This document shows, one piece after another, positions 14,801 through 27,618 of a stretch of DNA of 64,000 nucleotides; within the stretch, counting starts at the first letter, position 1, and each line of letters starts with the position of its first letter. Made by a program: the position numbers and the translations under genes. Below the pieces are notes generated by a model. The model was not told the DNA's origin, made no database searches, and was given only the letters and a program-made list of their open reading frames with translations. The stretch covers positions 6,623,001-6,687,000 of the forward strand of contig NW_025062476.1 in NCBI RefSeq assembly GCF_000002995.4. The letters run 5' to 3'. This DNA comes from Brugia malayi (lineage: Eukaryota > Nematoda > Chromadorea > Rhabditida > Onchocercidae).

Positions 14801-16144
14801 ATCAAATGTTTAATGATTCGTTTACCGTCATCCCATTCTGCTTCTTCATATCCACGTTTTAGAGGAGTTCCTTTACCCCAAGTTATGTAACGCAGCAGTC
14901 GACTTGTTTTGGAATTGTTATACAACGTGATATCAATAACAGAATTCCACCGCACTTCATATTGATCCTGCAGTTTGAGTTCCGCAAGAACTGAAAATTG
15001 GGTCGGAGTAACTGAATTCGAAATAATACGATTTCTTTCAAAATATAAACTCTAGTCTCAAAAAACATGAAAAAAATTACTGCCGCAAAACTGAACTTTC
15101 CAAGAACTAATAGTATCAAAAACTAACTTGGTTTTTTGCTTGATTCTTTGTCTGAAAAAACTGGGGCGTCAGGGATTGTCTGAGAACGAAAAATATGTAA
15201 ATGATGCGACTCAATGGGATCAGCCATACTAGGATCAATTGGCTGCAAATTTTCTGCTAGAAACCATGTGCCCCGACGAATTTCGATGGTGTCATCTAAA
15301 ATTTTTCTTGTTAAACGAAAGAAACTGAAATCAAGAAATACAGAATAAATTTAATATATGCATGTGTTTAATATATGTAATCCAAAAAAATGAAAAGTTC
15401 TGGAAAAATGATCTAAAATAGGGAAGCCTTAATACTAAAATACTTCAAAACAACTTCTATAAAAACGAGACCTTTCCAATAAATGGAATTTAACATAGTG
15501 AGGTCTTCGGAGGCTCGATATAATCCGTCTAATACCACAACTGATGTAGACAATTTCAATGTTTGAAGGTAGGATTCGGTATTTTGATCCAAATCAATTT
15601 GCATTTGCTGGCGCCAGTACACTTCCAACAATAATGAATCTACTCCTAGAGTCAAATTTGTAAATCAAGGCACCGTATCATTTTATTTGAAAATACCAAC
15701 ACTATCTCACAACTTTGTATTTAAAAAAAAGTGATTAAAGTTGGAAGTGTTAAATTTACGCAAAAATTAACCTTTAAAAGCAGTCCATTTCGTTTCCGTT
15801 CCGCTTTTTCGGTGAAACCACCTAACTTCAGAACATTTCAATTCCGTAACGCGACGTTTTCTATGCCGTGGTGGCACTAACGGAACTCTCAGTGGGCTAT
15901 TTGTCACCGGAAATTCTTCGACTTGTGTTGATATTTTTGAAGATATTGTAATATCGTTTGAAATACTGACAGATATTGTTGTCGCTGATGGATTTTCGAT
16001 TTCAATAGGGAAATGTTCGGCAATCGGTGTAGCATATACATCATTAACTTGTTCCATGAGTTCTTTTCCAGTCAGTGCTTCATCATCATTCAACAGGCTA
16101 TCTTCGGTCACTTCCTGTGCGGTTGTGGCCGTATCCGAACTCAT
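11553..16144 (-). CDS. ipla-1: DDHD-domain phosphatidic-acid phospholipase A1
   Basis: Intracellular PA-PLA1 family (DDHD1/DDHD2, C. elegans IPLA-1). These enzymes remove the sn-1 acyl chain from phosphatidic acid and phosphatidylinositol and act on ER, Golgi or mitochondrial membranes. Exons: 15772-16144, 15472-15645, 15128-15295, 14738-14990, 14333-14546, 13912-14091, 13726-13787, 13442-13508, 13234-13362, 12997-13134, 12487-12646, 12161-12331, 11553-11707; 747 residues. Features in order: a disordered N-terminus; the motif DDTIEIRRGTWF; VHGIG at 305-309; the lipase box AHSLG at 425-429 with Ser427 as nucleophile; MFCVGSPLAVF; HPYDPVAYRLEPL; an acidic/Lys-rich insert; and a C-terminal DDHD end with Asp703, His722 and Asp730 as likely members of the name-giving set. 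The ATG directly follows CCAG (16145-16146), so the spliced leader probably joins at the start codon. No SAM domain is seen, so it is closer to DDHD1 than DDHD2. Confidence 0.95.
11857..11896. repeat. (AT)20 microsatellite
   Basis: Forty-base AT run in the last intron of the DDHD gene, flanked by TTG and CAA so that the whole block is self-complementary. Confidence 0.95.
12762..12848. repeat. Dispersed repeat, copy B
   Basis: Partner of the block at 11285-11372, with AAAATAAAGTTGA occurring twice in tandem. It sits in an intron of the DDHD gene between exons 12487-12646 and 12997-13134. Confidence 0.4.
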
Positions 16145-19100
16145 CTGGAAAAGCAAAACTACAGAAATAACATATTAACAAAAAAAAAAAGATTTAATAA
16201 GGCCACCATGAAAACACATAAAACCAAAAACAGCGACACATGTCTTCACTATCTCCATTGAAGTTATTTAAGATTGAATTGCTGTAATTTATTCTGAAAA
16301 TTGGAAATAAAACATATTGGGAAGTCTACATTTGAAGCTAACCAAACTGTATGAGTGCTATAATAAATAATGCAATCCGTCAATAAATATGTCCCAACCA
16401 ATTGAAATTCAATAAAATTATTCACCAATAAAGGTGTCGGAAAGAAGTGCTGCATTTACAATCAACATATTGAAGTACTAGCAACAAATACGGCAAAAGG
16501 AATATTTTATCAAAACAGAACAACGAATCAGTCAATATTCAACTCTTCATTTTTTTTCATGAGGGCAGTATAAAAAGCAGAAATTTTTCTGCTAAACATC
16601 GTCACAATTCACATATAAATACCAGAACACATTTTTCATTACTTATAAAAATAATTACTCAAGAATGAAAGACTTAATCAGCAATAACACATATAAATCA
16701 TTTGATTAACCACAGATATATTCAAATGGATGCAAATAATGAAACGTTTTCATAATGTCAAAATAAGTATATCTAATAAATTGTCCTTTGAAAAAAAAAA
16801 AAGGCAATGATTTCGGATCTTCTAATTTAACAGTAGAAAACTAGTGGAGGCTATTATTTAACTTTTTTTCTCCATAGCTATTCTAAATCATTGTTTCTCT
16901 GCCATTTTTCTATTACCAGGAAGCTCCATTAAAGAATGGCGGTGTCCTGCTAATCAACCGATTCAACAAATCCCCTCAGGAAACTTCCTGAAATAGCGGA
17001 TGTCCTTTCTGTCGTTCGTTTCATGAAAGCATTTCCAAGGCTATTTCATTTTCTAAATCACACCTTCCTTTTCCTTTTTTTGTTTGCCGTTTCTTTTCAT
17101 TTTCTTTGATACTCAACAAAACATAGCTTAAAAGTGAATTCTAAAGGTCTAACTGTTTGAGACGTTATAGAAAAGCATAGAATTTGCGGATTTTGTTGCG
17201 CTTGCACTATTCATTGGAAGAGAATCAGTAATTGGCAGCAAAATCAGATTCTTTTGGGATGCAACTGATATTGAAATAAGCTAGAAGCATAGCTATCCTA
17301 TCAATGATCAAATGAAAGTCGCTTGGAGAAACCGGAAAGTCAAACTATAACAGTAACTGATAGTTGCATAACACAGAGATCGATATAGAGCAGAATGAGG
17401 TTCTACAAGGTTCATACCATGTATAAATCGATGTTATCCACTATTTCATTCCTTATTTCCTATACATTCACAACATGTTCTCTAGTAAAATTGACCGCAT
17501 GACCTCGAAAAAAATGGCAATGGAAGGAGATAAAGGCGGAATAAAAAAGAAAGAAAGGGAAGTTACACAATCATCAAATTGGACGAACCATAATATTAAC
17601 CGAGAATGCGTTATCTATGCATTCTTGGGATCTAAAAAGAAATAAAGTTGCTGAATTAGGAGTTGAGAAAGATTAATCAATTTCTTTATGAAAAGGCGAC
17701 ATTCTCATATTTCAATTGGACTATTATGGGCTTATCGATGTGCGCCTCATCAACCTCAGTTGTTAAGAAGACTAGATATCAGTCATAGATCTTCAACAAT
17801 ACTGCTTCAGAAAGATTTAAATACTTGAATTACACTTCCAACGGGTTAGATAAAACTTCACTACGGTTATCCGAAATACGTTTCAATTTCATAACTGCTA
17901 GTAAACTGAAAAGATCAACAATAGCGCGATAAACAAACAAACAAATAAAAAGTAGGCTAAAACCTATAATCATCCTGTTCTTACAGTGACCGTTTACGAG
18001 ATATATTTTCCTGCAGGTCCAGTCTGTGTTGAAAAAATTCGTTGAAACAAACTGACGAAAATTGGATGGGATAACTTCTTGGAGGAACCAAACAATCCAT
18101 AAATTTGTGCCATAAAGAAATAGTTGAACCTGAGATCATGAGAATTAGGCAGTATTTCTTATTTCGTAAACCTGGTCGTATTGAAATAATAACAATAAGT
18201 ATGACCAGGCTGCAAACTGAACCTTCAAAGTCAATATTTTGTTTTTAAATTCACATAAATGAAGACTTTTTTCCTCTCAGTTTTTTTCTTTTTAAGTGCA
18301 AAATTGAATAAAAAAAAATATGCAACCGAAAAAAGTGTCTATGATCTGTTTGGTATGTCCGTTAAATCCTAAGAGATAGCTCAAAAGACGAAAAAATGTG
18401 AAACCAACCCACGTAAAGAACGGAATGAAAAGATTGCAAAATTGGCAGTTTGCATTTATTTAATAAATGTATATTCTAAAAAGCATAGAGAGCAAATTAT
18501 TTGGACAAAAGTGAAAGAGAAAGAATAGTCTTAACAACATGTAACTTACTTCCTTTCTTATCTAAAACAGGAAACCAGGAGTAGAAGAGTATCACTACTT
18601 TATGCTGAATGCAGAAAAATCGTTCGAAAAATGGTAACTTAACTCAGCAACTTTTGTAACCAAATGAATTTCAACAGGCAATATAAAAAGAAAAAAGGTA
18701 TATTTCGTATTATTTTAAAGGCAGGTGCAAAAATATTTCACAAAATTAGTATTTATAGGGTGATTTTACTAATCATACTGATTCAGTGAGTCCTGCTCAT
18801 GATAATTAAACTCATTACAGAGTAGCAATCGTATAGTAGAACGTGATATACTAACGGGCGCCATTTTCTCTGTAATTCCAAACAACAGAATTATTCGACG
18901 TATGCAGTAACAAGAAGTGACTCTGCAAAACCTCCATTCGTTTTAAAACTTTTCTTTATAAAAACAACATAAAGAGCGACATCCCACTTATCATGATGTT
19001 ACTCCAGTAATCTGTCATTTATCCTTCCTATTCCGGATCCACTCAGCTAATCCCACTATGATGCGAATTATGTAAGAGGATGAAATTGAGCATTCTACCA

Positions 19101-21845
19101 TTGGTTATCCGGTAGCAAACGATGCCATGAACTGATTTGGTTCACCTTATAATTAGTATATCGGTAGTCCATTAGTGAATGACTGCACAGATAGGAAGAA
19201 ATGAAAAATTAATTGAAAGGAAGTTAGGAAAAAAAAGTGAAGACCAACCAATCTAATAGCAGTGTGTTGTTGTCTACGGAAGAACTTCATAGCACGGAAC
19301 TATTGCCAACTGACCGTTCTAAGCAAACATCCAACACACAAATGCTATTGGCAATCACTGATTGCATTCATTTCAATTTCAACTAATGCTGCTCATTTCA
19401 TTTCATAAATCACTAAAACACTCTTCCCATATGTAAATATTTGTAAGAATGGACAAGGAATGTGAACTGTTTATTCAACTGAAAAGTGAAATCTCCTTGT
19501 TATGAACTGTAATCAATGCAAAGATCAAAGATGAAAGGGCTGCTGCCTGAAAAGGATCAATAACAGCTGCATGGATAAGAATCGATCATATTTTTAACAA
19601 TTTTCGATGAAACAAGCATGGAACTCCGATATTTCTCCTCCTTCTTCTTCATCGAGTAAAAAAAGAAAATAGATCTAATCGGGAAATAAACCTTAGCATG
19701 ATTCATCAAGATGTTTAAAATATCTATTTGCTTCTTCTATCCAAAATTAAGCCGAACTAAGATTGTCAGCCGTACGTTTAGTACGTTCAATGAAACACAC
19801 AACAGACATATTGAATTACAAGATATTAGTATTAATATATGATAAATACAAATAAGCATTTCCACCATATTACGTTACATTGTTGTTCCCTCAATGATGT
19901 AAGTACAATTTGTCCATTTCTCAAATATACCGAGATATATATCTTTTAGAAGAAAAATTCATTCAAAGCTCTTATTTCGCGATATTATTATACCAAGAAT
20001 GATTAAATTTCCAATTAAACTATTAAGAAATAGCGCTGATGTAATATGCATAGAAAAATAACCTCGGTTGAAAATCCACCGAGATTTTCTCGGTTTTTTT
20101 TGAAGTCTAGAGAGTAGCTAGAATTGTGCAATTCGCCGTCCCTTTCCTCACTCTGCCCACTTGCAATGGTCAAACAGGTTCAGGATTGGCTTGCTATGCA
20201 TCGGACGAACAGATGGGACAACCGAGGATGTGTTACTTTGACAAGTTCTTTTGAAGCCTAGGATTATTAGGGACGAAACATTATGGCTCTCTCTCCCTTT
20301 CTGTATGATATCAGCCACATTCATCCTCATTTGTTGTACAAAAATCAACAGATCTTGCTATGTTTTGCAGTACATTTATAGAATAGGTCATTAACATAGC
20401 CTTAGGATCATCAGAAACGATATGTTCTGGGCTATTCTGGCTCATTTACATATGTCATATTTTTTTAGATTTGAAAATTTGAAAATATTTCGATATATAA
20501 CAATCTATATGCATGCCAACAATCTCATCTTTCCTTCTTTCCATCAAGTCAAACATTTCAGAAAATAATGGTTATCTAGTCCATTTATTAAATCTGGTTT
20601 TCACCACATGGTAATCAATTCCCGAGTGAAGTTTTTATAAAGAAGCGTATTATACATATTCTTCTTGCAACAAATTATCAAAGTTCTACCACTCCTAATT
20701 CTTAATATAATACAATACGATTCTTGGAGAAATCCATTAAGCATGCTAGTTTAATGTTGGCTTTTATATTTTTTAGTATAAGTCGGAATTATCCTGGCTG
20801 TCTCAGTAGTGAAGTTTTCATAAAAAAGCTTACTACTTTAAAAGAAAGAAAAAAGACTTAAAATTATGGCCAAACGTTTCTTGTTTTATTATAAGTCCAT
20901 TTCTTTTACTGTATCTGCCTTACAAGTGCTTTGTCGGATAGTGGATAGTTCTAAGTTTAACTTCCTGTCATATGCAAATAACAGCATATTGAGATGTGAA
21001 ATAAGTAAAAATTCCAGAATTTATCACCTTCAAGAATGTGCTTCTGAAGACCATTTCGCAAGTAATCCTGAGATTCTCTCAAAATAATTTAAGATCAACT
21101 TATCAATACACAAAGTTATCAATAATACATGATATAAAACTTGAGTTACATGGACTTACAAAAGTTCCATTTTTTAATAACTCTATTACAGAAATATGGG
21201 ATTCTTCATTTAAAGAGGACCCGTTAAAATAGCTTTGGAAAGAAAGAATTGGTCTCAGAGAATGCAAATTTATAAAAAAAAAAACCGTTAAGTACATTTA
21301 TCATAATGAAGTTAGAAATTATTTCCAAGGAAATTTAGCTGAGAAAGACAAAAATTCATTGACATGTTCAATTGTGGTGAGTTTAATTATTTTATTTTAG
21401 ACATGATTTGTTTTTTGAAGGTATATAGGTCATATTTAAATGCTCAATTGCATGTAGCCTTCCAATTGCCTTCTAATTTAATGTTTTCATAATGTTTTGG
21501 AAAATCCCATTTCTTAGTGAGTTTTATTTTTCTTTGCTGCTGTGTTTCAATACACCATTTATCTGAAAAAAAAATCTTTTCAAGTAATTCGATATTTTAA
21601 ATCAATATTAAGTTTTTGAATTTATCTGATTGCTGATGGTTCCCATTTGGTAGGCCATTTCTTTAATTTCATTTTTCGATTTTTCGAGTTTGGCAGAAGT
21701 TTGAAGCAAAAGTTTGGTCCTACCGTTTCTATTTTTTTCTTCGTACCGTACACTCACTCATATTTTGTTTACCGCGTGCGAATACACTGAAAGAAGTCAA
21801 CCAACAATTTAAATCCGTACTGCTTCAAAGGACCAGTAATTAACA
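16145..21845. other. Intergenic, no gene recognised
   Basis: About 5.7 kb between the divergent DDHD and MTAP genes. Apart from the duplicated block at 21067-21358 I see no exon chain, RNA gene or mobile element. The promoters of both genes should lie at its ends. Confidence 0.6.
21067..21358. repeat. Diverged duplicate of YIPF3 intron 2 region
   Basis: Direct repeat of 25937-26237, about 80% identical by eye, with uninterrupted identical stretches of about 30 and 25 bp near its centre. Weaker similarity continues leftwards, where the partner copy runs into YIPF3 exon 3. Best explained as an old segmental copy of part of the YIPF3 gene, or as a dispersed element of which one copy forms that intron. 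Short open frames here (20866-21232) are broken by frameshifts relative to the partner copy. Confidence 0.75.
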
Positions 21846-23800
21846 ATGGACTTCAAGGTTGCCAATTTAGTATTCAATCCTTTCTAGTAAAAATGTGTTC
21901 TGAACTACCACATATAGAAAATATCTCAGGATGTCTTTTTCTAATTTCCTATATTACAGATGTTTTCCATATTAATAGGATTACAGAGTAAACAAGAATC
22001 GCTGAAGCAATGAATTGTTTAGATTGGAATCATCGGAGGAACTGGTCTTGAGGACCCGAAAATATTTAATAATGTACAGGAGTACAAGGTGAGTACACCG
22101 TTTGGTTCTCCATCAGATGCTCTTGTCGAAGGGAAAGTTGGCAATACTACCTGTATTCTTCTGTCACGTCATGGTCGGGAACACAACGTATCTCCAACAA
22201 ATATCAATTATCGAGCAAATTTGTGGGCCCTTATGCAGCAAGGTAATTTTGTCACACTACACTCTTTAAATAGTTCTTGAGAACTTTTCTGCATAATCCG
22301 ATAATTTGAACTATTTGTGCATTTTCGAATTTACATGATTCTTTATATCTTTCATTTAAGGAGCAAAAGTCATTTTGTCTACAGCAGCATCCGGAAGTTT
22401 AAAAGAAGAAGTCACACCGGGTTCATTTGTGTTTTTGGATTCCTTCATTGATAGGTGAAAAAATTTTTTCATTTTTTCTGATACATTTATTTCTTTCTGT
22501 ATGTTTCTAATTTTAATCAAACAATATTTCAGCATTTAATTTCAGAACATTCAAGCGTGAAATAACATTCCATGATGGTAAGAATGGCCATCCTAAAGGT
22601 GTATGTCACATTCCCATGTATCCAGCGTACAATGAAAAACTAAGACAGGTGTTCCGGCTTAGAAAAGAATTTGTATTTGATTTGACAATGCCCAAGAAAT
22701 ATCTGGAATTTTTGTTCAAAAAAGGAGAAAGTTAAAAAATTAAAGTAAATAAATAAACCATTTGCTTACTCTCTCTCACCATGGTTATTTGTTTTAGATC
22801 TTAATTTCATCTGCTGAAGAACTCAAATACAAAATTTTCAAAACCGGAACGGCAATATGTATTGAAGGACCGCGATATTCCTCTCGAGCTGAAAGTGAAG
22901 TGTACCGTGGCTGGAATGCTGATATTATCAATATGACCGTTTGTCCAGAAGTAAGTTTTGATAATAACATCTGGTACCACCAGTCAAAAGAGATTCATAC
23001 TATCGTCTGTAAGGTTTTTTCATTTGATCAATTAAGACTATAGACAGTGGCAGGCTTTTTAGCCAACAATTTCCAGTTTCTTATCAAAACTGTGATTTAT
23101 TTGGATGTAGATGGTCATTTCTGTAGAAATTTCAAGTAGTTTGAATCTAATGGAGCTTTTGCATTCTTCAGTGCATAAATTCCATATCTTCATTATTATT
23201 TAATAGGTTTATCTGGCGAAAGAATTGGGGATTCCATTTGCAACAACTGCTATTGTAACGGATTATGATTGCTGGAGAGAGGGTGAAAAGGTCATATTTC
23301 TTGTTTTAATTTTAATTAAAAGAAAGCAAGATTAAGGAACTTTGAAAAAGAAAGAAGGATTTTTGAGATGTTGAAGCATTTTATTACTATGTAATATTTT
23401 CAATTTAGTCGATTTTAAGGTATCAGTTGATTTGGTGGCTCAAAGAATGCAAGAATCTTCGGATAAAGCTAAAACCCTTTTCGTTACCGCAATTAAAAAA
23501 ATTGGAGCAATACGTTGGGATGATGAAATAATAATGGCTAAGGTTTCCTTTAAATTTTGCCGGATTTATTTACATATTTTTTCTTTTTTATGATTCATCC
23601 GGAATATGCTAAAGCACACTTTACATCCTAGACCTATACCATATATTATCGAAAGACATTTGTTAGCGAGTATATTCCATTTCAATACATCGCTGGTTTG
23701 TATGCAGTGGAATCGATCACAAATGCACTTATTTCAGAAAACGGCTCGAGCAGGAGTGATGATTGAAGAACACGTGGTTTTCGATCATTTAAAATACTAA
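21846..23800 (+). CDS. mtap: S-methyl-5'-thioadenosine phosphorylase (MTAP)
   Basis: Cytosolic enzyme of the methionine salvage pathway. It splits methylthioadenosine, a by-product of polyamine synthesis, with phosphate into adenine and 5-methylthioribose-1-phosphate. Exons: 21846-21857 (only Met-Asp-Phe-Lys), 22023-22242, 22361-22454, 22546-22648, 22798-22950, 23207-23290, 23420-23542, 23738-23800. The sum is 283 residues, the same length as human MTAP. Visible family motifs are IGIIGGTG with the phosphate-binding Thr11, SRHGREH (Arg53, His54), the [11 protein letters not shown] loop, INMT and TDYDCW, whose two Asp residues contact the purine in the family. All key positions are intact. The tiny first exon was chosen because it is in phase, supplies a Met four residues before the beta-strand and matches the family's N-terminus. 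The gene faces YIPF3 tail to tail. Confidence 0.96.
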
Positions 23801-25188
23801 AGTTTCCGTCAGCTCAGAACCTGCATGTTTGGTTCCTGTCGTCTATTTCTATATTCAGAGATATGATTGTGATTTAAGTTTTACTTTCTTGTTTAAGTTC
23901 TATCTTTTGATTTTTACTCGCAGCTTGTTGTTGTTGTTATTAAACAGTTGCAGTTACTTTTCTGCATCATATAAAGCATGACCTTAAGAAACTTTATCAT
24001 AGAATCCGAAAACCGTTTTAGTCTCCTACATGTTATCGATATCATAATGCATGTGAACTGCCTTGACAAATCTTATTTTTGGTTCAGTACATGGGCTAAT
24101 GCCTTCTCGCTTCAGCAGAATATTTTTTAAAGACAGATACCTTCAATCCAAAATTCGTTTTGTTTCTCTCCTTTCATTCTAATAACGCATTCATACTTTA
24201 TGAACAAAAAGTTGTTCTTGTTTATTCCAGTAGCTTTCAGATCAGCAAAGATTAAATTTGTCAGATTCCTGTTTTTGCAAGTTTATAGAATCCTTTAATC
24301 TCGGGAAATCAATGTACAACACATTTTAAGTTGGTCAAGACACAAGAAGTCATCAGTATCATATAGGCTTTCGTTTTATTCTCATTATATTTTGATATGC
24401 CTTACATGAATGAAAAGAATTTAATGTATGGACATTTCATTAACGATACCAGTTTATTTCTTGGCAGAAGTTCAATCAGACATTTATAACGAAAGTTTTT
24501 TATATCCGGAGTATTCTGCATCTTCAGTTACAGATTGAACGGAAAGTAAGTAGTACTCCTTTTGAAGATCGCTACGTTGATAAAAGCTCCATTTAATAAA
24601 GATTTGTATGAAAAAACGAGCTACACATTTCGGTAAAGCATTACTTCTTTACATTTCTTACTAGAACTAGTAAAAACCGTCTTATATGTATGCAGTAAAA
24701 ACATTGAAATTAAGTCGTCTGCTCACTTTAAAAAATGAGTACCTTTTCAACATTGCTTTATTACATAAATGAACAACTCTCGATTTACTAACACCTTGTC
24801 AAGTTCTCAAACTGCTTTCCCCTTCCCTTTTTTCCTCTTCCAGATTTCAACTCACGTGTTAAAAGAACACTCTACTGCCCTACAGCATACTGAACTGTAG
24901 AAATGACGCTTAGTAGGTCAAACCGATGTCGTCCATTATCAAAACGTATAATTAATGTTGCATGCATTTTACGGAAGCTGAAAGAGTGACAAGTGATATC
25001 TCAATAAAATTCATGGACCGCATTCGGCAAAAAGTCTGCATTTTGTACACCAATTGTATTAAATTGAAAGACTTGATGGATTACATTAACAAAGAGGAAC
25101 ATAGCTAAGCTTATGATTTCAGTGATAACGGCAAAGAAACGACTGAACTTTGTTGCACATCGCCAAGAATTCCACCAATTTCTGTAAT
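23801..25188. other. Convergent intergenic region
   Basis: About 1.4 kb between the stop codons of MTAP (plus) and YIPF3 (minus). It should hold both 3' untranslated regions. No coding exon or RNA gene was recognised. Confidence 0.6.
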
Positions 25189-26939
25189 TTATTTTAGCAT
25201 AATCTTCAGTGGCAGAAAATGTAGTTGTAACAGTTCAGGACACTTTAGTTTCTCTTCACAGTTATAATTTACGCATTTCTTCATGTATAACATTTTGGCA
25301 TCTATTGCTACGATTAAACTCATTGACATAAAAAGATTACCTTCAACAACGACGTGGAAACCGTAATGCAAGTAACAAAGATAGCTGAGATGCAATACAT
25401 AAGCTGCCATAGTAATAGCTAATTTGTGAGATTTGTCATGAGTCCGTGAGCATAAATACAAACACTAAAATATAAGTCATAGATGGGGCAACCACTGAAA
25501 AATAAACCAAGTGATTTCACAAACTCTGGGCATAAGATTTTTTACCACTCGCAAGACGGACGGGACGCAAAAGATGATCATCATTGCATAAAAGAATAAA
25601 TGTGAATGCAGTGGATGCAATATCATTGTCAGTAAAAGTACTATGCAGTGACTGCATAAAGAATATCCCTGAAAAAGAAAACGAATTTAAATGAAAAAGG
25701 CGAAGTCACTTCTGTTTCTACTTAACTCTTTGTTAGTACTGCCATCTCTCTAAAGAAACTATCTTAAATAATTTAGGAACTACACAAAGACTTACATATA
25801 ACGAGAAGAAATGGATGAAAGATATATCCACACTAAATACCAAGCACAATGCATATATCACTAAAGACATGAAAAACCAAGCACCGAAACAAGTAACCAT
25901 TGCTGTACCGATTAAAGTACCATCTTTAACAGTATACCTGAGATTGTACTATCTCAAAATAATTATAAGATTTAACTCTATACACAAAGCTATCAATCAT
26001 GTATGATTATCTAAATCTTGACTTGCATAAACTTACAAAGGTCCACTTTTTAATAATCATTACTTTATTACAGAAATATGGGATTCTTCATTTAAAAAAC
26101 TACCTGTTAAAATAGCTTTGGAAAGAAAGACTTGGTTTCAGAGAATGCAAGCTTATAAAAATAAGCCGCTAAGTACATTTATCACAAGGAAGTTCGAAAC
26201 TAATTAGAGCAAAATTTAGCTGAGAAGAGAAAATTCAACAACTACACTGTTGACTGCAGTTTTGTTTTTCTCACAGTGAAGAGCTTACCCAGATGATTTC
26301 ATAGAATAGAGAAGCAAGGCGACCAAAGTAAGAATAATCATTGTTGGTCCATACATATCATTAGAAACATGCATCTGCGACGGTTTCCGAGGTATGAAAG
26401 ACTGTATCAAGCGATTTCGGACTTGACGTGGTTCCACATCAAAGTAGGGTCGAAATAAGTCGATACGACCGTAGGAATTTAATGTGTCTTTCATTTGCTT
26501 AGTACTTGCTTCCCAAACCTATAAGCATATGAACGGTAATGATACACTGTGCACTGATGCAGTAGTATACACGATTCTTTGCTTCTATGTTATTACATTG
26601 ACATCACTTTTATTACTTCATACCTAATAAATTAATGAATATCAATCGATGGATCAATCTAACTGATCAATATTGCAAGTGTTTCCTAATACTTAAAATG
26701 GGAAGAAGAGCCAAAAAGGAAAGCATCGTTTGTGAATTACTTGCCACTGAAAGATTATCGAAATTACCATTTTGCATAGACATGGAGCAAAACGGAAAGG
26801 AAAAAGGAGTTACTATCATTTCAATTTTTTATCCTAACAGTCATACCATTTGAGAAAGCTTCGCATGTAGCACATCTCTAGTTGACTGTGTATCACTGCC
26901 AACTGAGTTTGTACGATTTCTCGACCTTGTGCTCTCCAT
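25189..26939 (-). CDS. yipf3: YIPF3-type Yip1-domain Golgi membrane protein
   Basis: Five-exon gene (26847-26939, 26289-26518, 25796-25937, 25546-25668, 25189-25464), 287 residues. Yip1-domain proteins are five-span membrane proteins of the early secretory pathway. YIPF3 pairs with YIPF4 and helps maintain the Golgi. Identification rests on the juxtamembrane motif LFRPYFDVEPRQVRNRL, the first span beginning NDMYGPTMIILTLVALL, KDGTLIGTA, GYSLCSHCIVL, and LHLSYLCYLHYGFHVVVEG, all in the order of the vertebrate protein. Spans lie at roughly 86-104, 118-140, 146-170, 175-195 and 203-225. The N-terminus is cytosolic and polar. The C-terminal tail after the last span differs from the vertebrate one and is Cys/Lys-rich. 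The start is preceded by TGCAG three bases upstream, a probable trans-splice site. Intron 2 is almost entirely the repeat at 25937-26237. Confidence 0.93.
25937..26237. repeat. Repeat copy forming YIPF3 intron 2
   Basis: Partner of 21067-21358 in the same orientation. It begins exactly at the splice acceptor of YIPF3 exon 3 and fills most of the 351-bp intron. On the plus strand it keeps one frame open for about 46 codons (26070-26208), which is shifted in the other copy. Confidence 0.75.
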
Positions 26940-27618
26940 TACCTGCATTTAATGCATATTATTATTACGACACACAAAGAACGTCATAGACGCATATGAG
27001 TATTTAAATATATGCTGAATGCAGAAATGTGTAAATATACATGATATCCGGTTATTTACAATATTGACAATAGTCCGGTCAACCCTGCCCACAACCTTGC
27101 TAAGTTACCCCGAATGTATAATAGAAAGAACCCCTTTCATAGTAGCTTTCATAGCTAGCGGCGCGAAATATGCAAGGACGAACAATAGAACTGGTCGAAT
27201 TTAACCAGTCGATGATGCTGTACATTTGCGTTAGGGTAGAGTGAAGTAGCTCGTCTTCTGTTTATTGGTGTTTAGTCTCGAGGTGTCGCGGGAGGGTTGC
27301 CGGTACTTGCATTCAAGAGGGTGTTCATGACTTTTAAGTTGGACAAATGAGTTGTGTAAACTGTACTATAGTTTTTCTTTTCCCCTGGCCAATTCCTTTA
27401 TTTCTTTTCTCGTACAACCACAAAATGTTACGGTTGTTTTGTTCAAATTTTTTTGAAATGTATTACGTAACGCACTCGTTAAGTGTTACGGCTGTCAAAC
27501 TTTAATAAGTCAAGCAGAGTTTTTACCATTTAATTTTTATTCTTTGTTAAAAGTCAATAAGTTTCTAAATTTGAAACCAATCTACATTTTTTTTTTTTTT
27601 TTTTTACAGAACAACGCA
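26940..27618. promoter_or_regulatory. Divergent upstream region of YIPF3 and TDP-1
   Basis: Only 679 bp separate the start codons of the minus-strand YIPF3 gene and the plus-strand TDP-1 gene, so both promoters must share it unless distant exons exist. A run of T followed by ACAG ends at 27609, ten bases before the TDP-1 ATG, and looks like a trans-splice or 5'-UTR acceptor. No TATA-type motif stands out. Confidence 0.5.

Noticed and set aside
20042..20100. Small inverted repeat CCGAG...CTCGG followed by T run, resembling a bacterial terminator
   Set aside because: Five-base stem in eukaryotic A/T-rich DNA with no bacterial gene nearby; chance is sufficient.
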